Positions 54,002 through 64,000 of a stretch of 64,000 nucleotides of DNA are shown in pieces (position 1 is the first letter of the stretch; each line of letters starts with the position of its first letter). The notes below the pieces were generated by a model that saw only the letters and a program-made list of their open reading frames with translations, did not search any database and had not been told where the DNA came from. Position numbers and translations under genes: made by a program. Source of the stretch: Phytophthora quininea (Eukaryota; Oomycota; Peronosporomycetes; Peronosporales; Peronosporaceae); contig JAAVTG010000565.1 of assembly GCA_011947345.1 (NCBI GenBank), forward strand, positions 186,001-250,000, given 5' to 3'.

Positions 54002-54669
54002 ATGGCTGACCAATCGACTGAGGAGAAGAACCTGGAGCTCGCTGCTCTGCGCAAGAAGCGCACGTTCCGCAAGTTCTCGTACCGCGGCGTGGACCTGGAC
54101 AAGCTGCTGGACCTGAACCACGAGGAGCTGATGGACCTGGTCAACGCCCGCGCCCGTCGTCGCTTCTCGCGTGGCCTCAAGCGCAAGCCGATGGCTCTGA
54201 TCAAGCGTCTGCGCAAGGCCAAGGCCGCCGCCAAGCCCATGGAGCGCCCCGAGGGTATCAAGACCCACCTGCGTAACATGATCATCGTGCCCGAGATGAT
54301 CGGCTCGGTGGTGGGCGTGTACAACGGCAAGGAGTTCAACGGCATTGAGATCAAGGTATGTGTCCAGAACAGCTCGCAATCTCTCGGGGGCTGGCAGCCT
54401 TGACGAGAGGAGGGGTCTGTCTTACGTGATAGGCCCCGACTGCCAGCCCCTTGACGACGTTCTGTGTACGGGGCGACCCAGAGAGTTTATGTGTATTGTT
54501 TATTTATTACTACATATTGTAGGGGTGAACTAACGTTATGTGTTTCTTATTGTAGCCGGAGATGATCGGCCACTACCTGGGTGAGTTCGCCATCTCTTAC
54601 AAGCCGGTGACCCACGGTCGCCCCGGTATCGGTGCCACCAACTCGTCGCGTTTCATCCCGCTCAAGTAG
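54002..54669 (+). CDS. RPS15: 40S ribosomal protein S15 (uS19)
   Basis: Exon 1 54002-54355 starts [20 protein letters not shown] and contains [39 protein letters not shown] and [20 protein letters not shown]. Exon 2 54556-54669 gives [20 protein letters not shown] and ends SSRFIPLK. The frame is intact and codon use is strongly biased to C/G endings, as expected of a highly expressed gene. The 200-bp intron is structured (see separate entry). GCTCATT at 53986 resembles an initiator but is only 16 bases before the ATG. Confidence 0.97.
54387..54450 (+). ncRNA. structured hairpin in RPS15 intron (possible snoRNA or regulatory RNA)
   Basis: An 11-bp perfect stem GGGGCTGGCAG (54387-54397) with CTGCCAGCCCC (54440-54450) encloses an inner stem GGGGTCT/AGGCCCC (54412-54418 with 54431-54437). 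Ribosomal protein introns often host snoRNAs or autoregulatory structures; clear C/D or H/ACA boxes were not found. Confidence 0.4.
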
Positions 54670-55209
54670 AGCGTTGGAAGGTGATGTGCATGCACTGGAG
54701 ACTGTTGGGTTTTCTATTGCTTGCTCCCTTCGGGTTGAGCCATTGTAATACACTCTGAGAGGAGGTTTCCCGGACGGAAAGATGCTGTGGGGTTGAATTA
54801 TACGTTATGTCTTCTTGTAGGTGAGCAATTGGACGGGAGGTGCTTTGGACTTTGGCGTTGGACTGAGTGGAGAACGGAGGCCGATGAAGCGAAACTGCTG
54901 AGACCATCGATTTCAATGGTGGACACCAATCTTTCTGATATTTGCACGTCAGTCTGAGGCACTCCGTTCCCACTCCAGTTCACCGACCAAGCACCGAGCC
55001 AGTCTCAGGTTCTAGACATTCGATGGATGTTCATGTTTGCCAGTGATGACCATGTTCTCCCTGATCAAAATGTTGATGAAAACTTTTTATTTTCCAATTG
55101 ATCCTACTGAGGCAAACACACACGTAGCTGTAGCTCCAGCTTGAACGCAACACGATTCTTTAGTTTACATGGCATGCCATTGCACGTACTTGTGCTCTAT
55201 TCTACTGTA
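54670..55209. other. intergenic region between convergent RPS15 and LRRC9
   Basis: 540 bp of 3' flanking sequence for both genes. No coding frame or repeat was recognised. Confidence 0.5.
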
Positions 55210-58200
55210 TCACCGTTGCCTTTTTGTTTGTTGCTGCAGTTTGGTCGCCAAGTAGGGGATTGTTGGGTCTTGCTGTGAGCCAGGATAGTTGGAATACCGC
55301 TTTTGGTTGCCAATTGTCACCACATACCCCGAGAAACTCCCGTGTGCAGCGTCATTGTTTGGAAGACTACGATCCACTGGAATCTGTGCCGTCGGTTTGA
55401 CCTGCGTGTCAACGGAGGAGGGTTGCATGTTCAAGCCCGCTGCAATATTCACAGACCATTAGCCACTCCATCAATTTAGCAACGAAAGCGCCTCGCACCT
55501 CTTCTTATCGTCGCTGGGGAACCACGAACAACTCCTTGAGAAGACACAATTCCGACAGGAAACTTCGTCTCTGGAGTTCCATTCAAAACACTACCAACTT
55601 GAAGAGAACCTGCAGTGAAAATGATCATTAGAGGAGTTAGCATGTGCCAAACACAGCGATGCAACGGCTTACCATTTTGTTGCTGGTCGTAATGGATGCT
55701 TGATAGACGTCTTCGGTAGCTGCTACCCATATACAACGGGTCGACTGCAGGAGGACCAACACCTTTTGAAAGGTTGGCATTGAGTGCCGAAGCAACAGTT
55801 GCAGTTGAAGCAGACGGCACATTTGGGATACTAGTGCTCGCCATAACACCGCTCGACGAACCAACTTGCCAACTCGATTGGGTTCCAAGAGAATTCAAAT
55901 TCCGATAGGAGCTGTGATGAGTCGGCGCCAATAACGAGCGTGTGGTGGTGTTGGATGCTCCGATCGTGATCGTGACATCCACCTGATGGTCAGGTAGTGG
56001 AAACGATGGCGACGATAAAATCGGAGGAGGAGTCGGGACTGGCCCAGTTGGAGTCTTTCGCAGTAGCGAACCGGTCAGCACTTCGCTGTGAGGGATACCC
56101 AACGCTTGAGAGGCTGCTACCGAAGAATTTTTATGCGGAATGGTCGACGGTGTTAAAACAAGCTGGGGCTGGAGCCCAGTGCGGGTATCTGCCGGGACAG
56201 TCGCGGTCGCTCCGGATGCTGTAGCTGCAACACGCTCGTGTAGGAACAAGAGGTCGATCCTCTCTTTTTCGTCGCTGTACACGTCTTTTCCATCCAGCAC
56301 TTTGAGTGCATTCAGCTTGTATAGAACATGTTGCCGATATAAATGCTTCTTCGCCATTGCATTGTTGGTCATTCGCACATCCACGAGTGACGGTAACGCT
56401 GCCAGTTTCTCTACTTCCTCCAGGTCTGTTAACCGGTTGTTAGAAAGCTCGAGTGTCTGTGCTCCACAACATAAAAAGCACTCAGACAAAAGAGACAATA
56501 ACGAAGCAGCGTACTCACGAACCTCAAGACTTAGCAGATTGTTGAAATTAGACAGTGACTTGAGCCCATTTTCTTCCAAGTTCAGGGACCGCAGCTGTCG
56601 TAGCGCGAGGGTCGAATGCGGGTCAAGTTGACGAATACGATTCTTGTCGAGCCGAATGTCCACGAGTTCCGTGTTGCATTCCAGTCCAGCAAAGTATACG
56701 ATAGCGTTGCCTTGCAAGTGAAGTACCTATGGTCAGCAGCAAAAACAGGCATTTACTCGAAAGGAATGTACGAGCAGTTTTCGTGCTTGCACATACCTTC
56801 AATGAATCCAGATACTGAAGACCCAACACCGTCATATCCACAATTTGGTTATATGCCAAATGCAGTTGCTCGAGGTGAAGACAAGCGAGGATCCCTTTTC
56901 CTCCACCCTCACAGTTCTCAGGAAGCGTGTAATCCATCGGCTGGCCGTTATTTGGCACGAGCTTTTCGATCCGATTGCGATTAAGATTTAATACGCGAAG
57001 CCTGTTGAGTCCGTCGAGACTCGAGATATCACTGATTTGGTTGTTTTCAAGATTGATCTCACGGATATTTGGAAAGTTATCCCCAGTAATCGCCGTGACC
57101 TCCCGTATTCGACAGGATGATAGATCCATATCCACGATGCGTCCATAAGAGTTATCTCCACACGGCGTTATACCACCTCCACCTGCACATTTGTCAAAGA
57201 TAAACTCTAACGTTAACTTTCCACTGTATTTTTGTTTTGCGTTGCTTTGGTCTTGAGTCGAGACGCTCAACCCGTCCAGAACCTTGACTCGACGTAGGTA
57301 GTATACCGTGTAGAGACGGTAATCTGGTAATCTAGTGATCTCATTACCTGACAAGTCCAAAATTGTTAGTTTTGGTAAGGATTTCAAGCACTGGATCTCT
57401 TTCAGGTTCTCGATTTGGTTGTTGCCCAAGTACAGCTCCATCAATTTCAATGCTGCTCCTAATCCCCGTAAACTCGAAACTTGGTTTTCTTCTAACGAAA
57501 GCTGAATAAGATTTTCTAGCGATTCCAAGTGTTGAATAACAGTCAAACGATTGCGTCCGAGGTGCAGTTTCTTAAGAAAGGAAAGCGACTCCAAATTTTC
57601 GATACGCGTGATTTCGTTGTCGTCTAGACACAGCTCTTCAAGTCTCGTACACGCTTGTAGTCCGTCGATTCGTTTGATCATGTTGTCTGAAAAGGACGCG
57701 ACGCGCAAATTAACAGCGTTGGTTAGTCCGTCAATCGAGCCAAGCAATTCGTGATTCAAAATAATCTCCTCGACGGAGCTCCATTCCGCGTTGTGTGTAG
57801 CTGAATCAAACTCAGTTTCATCGTCAGATTCGGGATGGCGATCGGAGTGGCTTTCGGACGAAGATTGTGGAATCGTACAACGGGTCTTTTGGCAGTGAAG
57901 TGCCCACACTTTCGAGAGGGATAGCTGGGTGACAAGTCTCTGCGCAGTAGACACTTCCTCTTGCGAAGCAACCTGCTGATCGAGCTGTTCCAACCCCGGC
58001 AAGCACTGGAGCACATGAAGTCGATAGCGTTTGGAGTCACAAATAGCGTTCTTTCGGAGATCGAGGCGCTTTAACGCCAGTTTCCCCAGCACTTTCCCAA
58101 CATACACTACGTCGTCGAATGATCGGATTAAATTGTGTGTTGCTTCCAATGTTTGCAAGTTGCAAAGGCCGTCGAGGTGATCCATCCTCGAAATGTGATT

Positions 58201-60914
58201 GTATGATAAGTCGAGCACTTGGAGTTTCGAAAGTGGTTGAAGATTGCTGCAAATGCATTGGATTTTGTTGTAACTCAACACCAGAACTTGGAGGTGATCT
58301 TTTAAATTCGACAAGTCAGGAATCGCCTCAAGATTACAGCCGAGCAAGCTCAAATACTGAAGCTGGTTCGTGTCTGCTTCGTGTAGTCTCATTGCTGCGA
58401 CAGATACTGACGGTAGACAACTCTCTGTCGAAGCGCTGGGAGCAGGTAATAGAGGTTCCATCTGAAGCAACCGCACTACATCTTCATCCGCGCTTGAATA
58501 AATGTTATTCTCCATGGTTTGAGGAGTCTGTGATCGGCGGATGCGGTACCTCCGCTCAAAATCGTCAACTTGCTTTGCTGCGACGCCAAGATTAACTGCA
58601 TCCTCTTCGTTGCAATTGAAAACTCGAGGAGATTTTGTCAGGCAAAGTGAAGTATTGGCAGATCGTGATCCCGGTCGATTATCATCGAATACGTATTGGT
58701 ATTCAACGAAGTACTCAGGGAGAACCAAGGCACTGTCGAACACATAATACAGTTTCTGCTTGCTCGCAGCTGCTTCCCCGCCGACCGTGGAAACTGCGAC
58801 GCCACCGTGCATCACTTGAAGACTCTGTATACCAGAAAATTGCTGTCCACTCCCTATCATCGAGCCTCCCTTCGCTTTTGCGAGGGCTACATCTGCGTTG
58901 CTGATACATTTTGTATACCCGGGAAAAACTTTTGCTACCAGTAGCAAACTACACGGCAACTCCCAGTCTCCGTTTGTTGCATGCTGTAGAGCTATCTTTA
59001 CATCCTGCACACTTCCTTGCTGCGTTGTTTGAGCCTGGGAAGATTGTACCTTGTCAGAGTGTTGAATTTGCTGCCCTTTCAAAGCAAAGGCTGCGGATAT
59101 TCTCGAAACGTCTAACAGTGCGATAGAATTTGCGAGCTTGATCGCAGCGCCAAAATCTGTTGTACCAAGGCCTGAAACCCCTAAAGCCATTCTCTGCAAT
59201 AAAGAGTTGCTCCATATCTGCTTCGTTTTGCGGAGTTGACGGGACATAAAATAAATATTCCATCGATGTCTCTAGCGTCGACCCAGGACATGGATTTTGA
59301 GGTTGGTTGTCTGACTCTTGCTGGATTTCAGAAGTGTTGTCGCCCGCTTTATCGTTGTCAGGTTCCACGTCCGCATCTTCGTTGGGCACCGTCACACCCT
59401 TTTTCGATACGTTGTCTTTCACTTTCTTGTCTGGATCAACGAGCACTTCCTCCATTCGAGAGTGAAATCGGTTTCGAAGATATCGATTATTTATCCTCGT
59501 GACTCGGTTGATGCGAACGTCTCGGACTCCAATCTTCTGTAACTCGGAAAGAAAAATCGTGAACGTACCAGCTCCACACACGATACGAACCACGCATCCG
59601 AAGGCTTTCCGTCCTCGAGGCGAATATTTCCACCTGTTTCTAGCTCTAACAGCATCCTTGCTATATTCATTTCGGAGGTACACCTCAGACTTGTTTTAAG
59701 ACACTCGAAATCTTGATTCATACGATAGACAGAGGCATATCGATCACTTAGACAGACGTTTATGCATTCCAACTTCTTCTCCAGTCCCTTCCGTAAGGTT
59801 TGTGATAGTCCCGAGTCATCCTTTGTGGAACTAGTCTCCACTAGATATCTTTCGATCTCTTTCTTCTGCCTGACTAAGGCTGTTACACTGCTTTCCATCT
59901 GATGTTCTGCTTGGTTGCGAATCGTCTCGGCATGCCGTGTTCGGGAATGGACATCTCGTTTAATGGCCTTTATCCTCATGTTATAGTACATTTTCTTTTT
60001 GATCATTGTGGCCTCTGCGATTTGCTTATTGCGTGCCGATAGCTCGACCGTATCCAGGATACTTAAACGCGGGAGCTGACACATTAGATATGTTTGGTAG
60101 TTACACAATCTGCAGACCGGATTATCTCCAAAATGCGGATCATTCATCGTAAGCACGGCGAGTTGGTCCAGATTCGTCAGTGACAACAAACCCTTAAAAC
60201 TCGACAGCCTATTATCTGCTAGATTTAATTCGATCAGATTCACACAGCTATTCAGCGCTGCATCCAGTCGGTCGATCTTGTTTCTGCAGGCCCACAGTTT
60301 CTTTAAGTTAACCAATCTCCACAGTCCATCAAGTCTCTCTAGCTGATTATGATTCACCCACAGCTGCTGCAACTCCACAAGACTCTCCAAGTTCTCGAGC
60401 TTCCTGATCCTGTTGCTGCTCAAATTCAGCTGCTTCAACCTGCTACAGTTTTCCAAATTCATAATCCTGCTCAAACTGCACTCTGTGATGCATAATTTCT
60501 CCAAGTTGCCGCAGTAATTAACTCCCTCCAGCTCACTAATTGTGGGCTGGTTGATGATCGCTAACTCCTTTAGAGCGGGGAAGTACATGACACTCTTCAT
60601 TGAGCTCCAGAAGCCCAGAACAGGTCCAGAGTCGTCACCGTCTCGCTGTGTCGCGCAAACTGCGCCGCGGTCAGTCCATTCTCCCTGCATAAAAGCTCTA
60701 AATCTGCAGAGTCTGCAAAGATCCGCATCTTCTCCTGCTGATCAGTCGATAGTAACTCTCCACTGGTTTCGTGGTTCATAGCGTCGCTCTCGGGCAGCTG
60801 CTCGCCTTCTTGGTCGCTGAGCATCTGTGTAGAGCTCTTGCGATTGCCCTTAGCAGACAGATGACGCAGGGGCGGCAGCGAGCTGTCTCCAGAAGAGCTT
60901 CGACCAGACTCCAT
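55210..60914 (-). CDS. LRRC9: LRRC9-like multi-LRR protein
   Basis: About 1,700 residues with SDS22-type leucine-rich repeats in several blocks. Start ATG 60914 (MESGRSSSGDSSLPPL). Diagnostic LRRC9 blocks: NDPHFGDNPVCRLCNYQTYL, MIKKKMYYNMRIKAIKRDV, INRVTRINNRYLRNRF, ALVLPEYFVEYQYVFD, then LRRs to DVYSDEKERIDLLFLHERV. The C-terminal 350 residues are Ser/Pro/Thr-rich and disordered. Introns include one near 56730-56800 (joins DSLK to VLHLQGNAIV), one near 55615-55675 and one near 55452-55496 that links the last exon. One-base shifts near 60610, 59535 and 59185 occur inside conserved blocks and are probably sequence errors. LRRC9 orthologues occur mainly in ciliated eukaryotes, so a flagellar role is inferred. 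Confidence 0.88.
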
Positions 60915-61010
60915 CGACAGGCGTCGTTTCAAAATACGCCAACTTCAACTATAAAATAAATTTTCTACCCATTTCATTAAAAACCGAATATATATATTCA
61001 GTTTACGAAA
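60915..61010. promoter_or_regulatory. 96-bp divergent promoter, LRRC9 and metallophosphoesterase
   Basis: Very AT-rich spacer with ATATATATATTC near 60990. CCCATTTCATTAAAAAC at about 60969 could serve as a weak initiator for the plus gene. Confidence 0.45.
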
Positions 61011-61996
61011 ATGACGTTGAGCGACCAAGTGATCAAGCGTATCCCTCATGACACGACGCCAGAGCAGGTCGTGGGCGTTCTGGCAGGCGCCTTTGTATTC
61101 CTCTTGTCTCTAGCGATCTTAACTCTCCAGCATCTGTATGGGACTCGCGTGGCTGCTTTCATAGCTCTCATTCTGGTGGTTCTAGTCGGTCGTTGGCTCT
61201 ATTGGAACGCTGTGGGAGTCTTGGGCTGGAGCTACAAGTGGCTACGCAGTACCGACGTCTTGATCCAGTCACTGTCCAGTGAACCACAGCAGAAGGGGAC
61301 GCTACGCGTCGTCTGCATCTCCGACACGCACTCAAAACATCGCAACATCAAGACCATCCCAGGTGGTGACGTGTTGATACACGCAGGGGACTTTACACAG
61401 CGCGGCACACACGACGAGATCCGCGACTTTAACGACTGGATCGGGTCACTGCCGCACAAGCACAAACTGGTGATTGCAGGCAACCACGACCTGTGTATGG
61501 ACGCTGCAGAGTACGATCTCCATTGGGACAAGGAGTTCCATCACAAGAAATACAACGACCCTAATGTATCCAGAGAACTGCTAACTAATTGCACCTACGT
61601 GGAGAATCGTTCGGTGGTGATTGATGGCGTCAAGATTTACGGATCGCCCATGACACCGCCGATCCCTGGACGCGTGGGGGCGTTTAATGTAGCTAGAGGT
61701 TACGCTGACGAACAACACTGGGCCAAGGTGCCGTCCGACGTGGACGTGCTGGTCACGCATGGCCCGCCGTATGGCATTTGGATGCGACGTTAACGGGACT
61801 GCATGTCGGCAGCGAGACGCTAATGAAGGAGACCATGTCTCGTATTCGGCCGAGTTTTCACATTTTCGGCCACATTCATGAAGCGTATGGAGCTGCACGC
61901 ATCGGGAAAACGGTGTTTGTAAACGCTGCGACGAGCACACTGCTGGCAAAGCCACGGCACCCTCCAATTGTGCTGGATATCCCAGTTAAATGCTAA
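61011..61996 (+). CDS. membrane-anchored calcineurin-like metallophosphoesterase
   Basis: Starts MTLSDQVIKRIPHDTTPEQV, followed by two hydrophobic segments (VVGVLAGAFVFLLSLAILTL and AAFIALILVVLVGRWLYW) that should anchor it in a membrane. The phosphoesterase core has all five metal motifs: CISDTHSKH, GGDVLIHAGDF, IAGNHD, VTHGPP and FGHIHEAYG. It is closest to the UPF0046/MPPED-type group. A one-base shift at a TTT run near 61778 (GIWMRR versus GILDATLTGLHVGSE) separates the last 72 codons; since the GHIH motif is beyond it, a sequence error is likely. Substrate unknown. Confidence 0.85.
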
Positions 61997-62416
61997 GGAT
62001 CGGGTTTTCAGGGGCGAACGCAATTTCTAAAGCAACGACCATGGCAGCAGGAGAACAAGGAGCATTCACCGGCAAAGTGTAAAGTCAGAAATTGAATCGC
62101 CGTGACGATTGCTTTTTGTCTAACTATTTTTTTACTCAGCAGCATTTAGTGAATGAGAACATGGTGGTTGATTACTTGCTGTTTTGACGACGATAGCGTT
62201 CCTGGGTCTCGTCAGTGTTATTGAAAAAGTTGTGCCTCATTAATCGGGCGCTTTTTTCAGTACTTTGCCGAATGAACGAGCATGTGCAATTTAAACATGC
62301 TGTAAATTTTGTGCAAGAAAGCAGCTCACAAAGCGAAGAAGTACCAGCGACTTGCTCTTTTATTTCGCATTATCCCCTACCCGAAAATTTAGTAACGCCG
62401 ATTATCGACGTTGTCC
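61997..62416. other. intergenic region
   Basis: No coding or RNA feature recognised. 3' flanks of the phosphoesterase and of the oxygenase-like copy 4. Confidence 0.5.
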
Positions 62417-64000
62417 TCAGTTTCCGTTGCCACCACTCGCAAAGTGCTCCATCAAAGACGCCAGCTCACCCTTATACTTCTGCTGCAACTCCTGACGCTG
62501 ACAAAACCACTAGCGCGTTTTCGTGATCGTCACGAAGGCTTCACCGTTCGCATAATCAGCCTTCATTCGGAACGATAGTTTCTTACGTGTCCACTTGGCA
62601 GCGAAGTTGAGAGCTTCTTGAATGTCTCTAAACCGGTCCCCTTTCACCTCACTGATATTCATTGAGACCTGAGATCCTTGCAAAAATGCCTGAACCTTGT
62701 CGTCGGGAAAGGTAGCATCGAGCATTTCCCACGAGAATGGTTTGTCCAGTCCGCGGATTTGGTGGTTCAGCCACTTGACGCGAGTTGAAGCGATTCCTTC
62801 CAGAGCAACAAACCGTTCATCGGCTTTGCTGACGCCATCAAGTGAGCAGAAATCGATTCAACTACTGGCTGTAGCAGACTCGGGTTCACTTGCTTAAACC
62901 TGTTCACCGCAGCTTCAAAGACACTTTTGCTTCCATTGGCAATAACCGATTTCCAGAACAAACCGATCCACTCGGATGAACAAAGTTCTTCATCCTTTAG
63001 AGCCACAACATGAGTTACAGCGACTTCCAGTATGTATCGCCTCCTGAGCAGGCCCCTTGTCCAAACCGTCGACGATGGATAGTGCCATGCCAATGTCGCA
63101 CAATTTCGATCTGACACCGCACAAGTTTCGGACTTCTCGAACCAATGCGTTAAGTACCGCTTGGTCCACGGTGCTCCATTGAAACTTACGTGCAATCGCG
63201 AGTAGACCGGGGCCTATTGGAATAGGATTGACATAATCCCGTTCGATTCAAAGAGAAGTTTGGTGAAGAAAATATCAACGACTTTCAGGTCGCCAGCGGC
63301 GGCAAGCAGATCGCATATCCCGCAAAATGTTCTAGCAGATATCGCCTTGGGCACAGGTCGCGACGTCGAATTCCGTTTGTACGATAATGCGCACATTGCA
63401 TTCAAAAGCGAGCTCAGTGTTGCTGCGTCGGTATCTTCTCGTGCCTGAAGAAGCGAAATAACTACATCTTCATTAACGATCTTCAGTGCGTTTTCAAGGT
63501 TAATCGTCGCAGGAAGGCACAAGTGCGTATCGTGAATAAGTGGTGTATCTGCTCAACGCTGCATTGCCCAAACTGCCTTCGTACGTGGTGCTCCCATATG
63601 GACTCCATAGTCGAGAAAGGGTTTCTTGAGCTGGATTCAAGAAGTTGAGCGCCACCTTAGGGTCTTTCGCACTGCCAAAACGCTTGCCGGTTGTGGAATA
63701 CCAAGTAATTTGCTCTCTGTCTTTGGAACCTTCCTCTTTTTCTCAGCAACCTCCACCATAAAAACCGTAAAACTTCATCATGTGATCCAATTTGGCGACG
63801 AAAAAATCAGTTTCTTGTCTTCTGGAGTAGCAATATTTGCTTCCCCAATGGCATGAAACCTTGCCCGGTCAACGCCCTTTAGTGTTCCACATCCCAACTC
63901 GCCGATACTCTTCTGTGGTGTGGAGATTTCTCCAAGATCCGTCAGCGAACTGTCGCCTCCGCTATTGGCTGATAAACGGCGTCGAGCTGGACCAATGGCG
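62417..64000 (-). pseudogene. 2OG-oxygenase-like family, copy 4, running off the right edge
   Basis: The minus strand from the window end reads SIGELGCGTLKGVDRARFHA, DKKLI, MMKFYGFYGG, then PATINLENALKIVNEDVVIS, the helical C-terminal region (FWKSVIANGSKSVFEAAVNR) and finally VTITKTR followed by TAG where paralogues have Glu (REWF), then WFCQRQELQQKYKGELASL to a stop at 62417. Frame changes near 63720, 63215 and 62770 and that stop mark decay, or errors in part. The oxygenase core would lie beyond 64000. Confidence 0.78.

Noticed and set aside
54002..54379. Minus ORF opposite RPS15 exon 1
   Set aside because: Shadow of a highly biased ribosomal protein gene.

Overview
The window looks like oomycete nuclear DNA, most likely a Phytophthora-type (Peronosporales) genome. 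Genes are compact with short GT-AG introns. Several starts follow an oomycete-style initiator (TCAYTYY followed by CA-rich sequence), for example upstream of the thiolase gene at 20311 and the ORF at 45251. Ty3/gypsy chromoviruses, hAT, pogo and Crypton-like remnants surround conserved eukaryotic genes, and an LRRC9 orthologue points to a flagellated (zoospore) organism.

Left half (1-31600) is accessory. A gene for a 2-oxoglutarate/Fe(II)-oxygenase-like protein (minus strand, 318-16383) is split into three pieces by two Ty3/gypsy elements (1308-8139 and 8871-15655), each with a perfect 5-bp target-site duplication. Both elements carry gag, protease, RT, RNase H, integrase and a C-terminal chromodomain on the minus strand, plus a homologous ORF on the opposite strand next to the 3' LTR. 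Head-to-head with the split gene is a paralogue (16529-19018, plus) whose N-terminus copies about 25 residues of the histone H3 tail; its C-terminus carries a basic patch and a SUMO-interacting-like motif. Two more degraded paralogues lie at 28811-30076 and 62417-64000. In between are an acetyl-CoA acetyltransferase gene (19119-20311) and a transposon graveyard: hAT 20478-22621, Crypton-like 24661-25157, SANT-like 25800-26150, pogo 26424-27513.

Right half (31800-62000) is gene-dense: a chorein-type bridge-like lipid transfer protein; an unrecognised four-exon gene; a Sen1/senataxin-type helicase; a CAMK-like kinase with a lipidation-type N-terminus; two unrecognised proteins; a 2.17-kb tandem triplication of a zinc-finger plus SDR gene; RNase P subunit RPP30; POLE3/DPB4 histone-fold subunit; ribosomal protein S15 with a strongly structured intron; LRRC9; and a metallophosphoesterase. 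Several pairs are divergent with very short shared promoters (54-145 bp).

Many genes, including conserved ones (thiolase, helicase, RPP30, LRRC9, metallophosphoesterase), show single-base frame shifts, often in short homopolymers. These may be assembly indels, so calls of pseudogene that rest only on one-base shifts are tentative. No tRNA, rRNA or CRISPR was seen.
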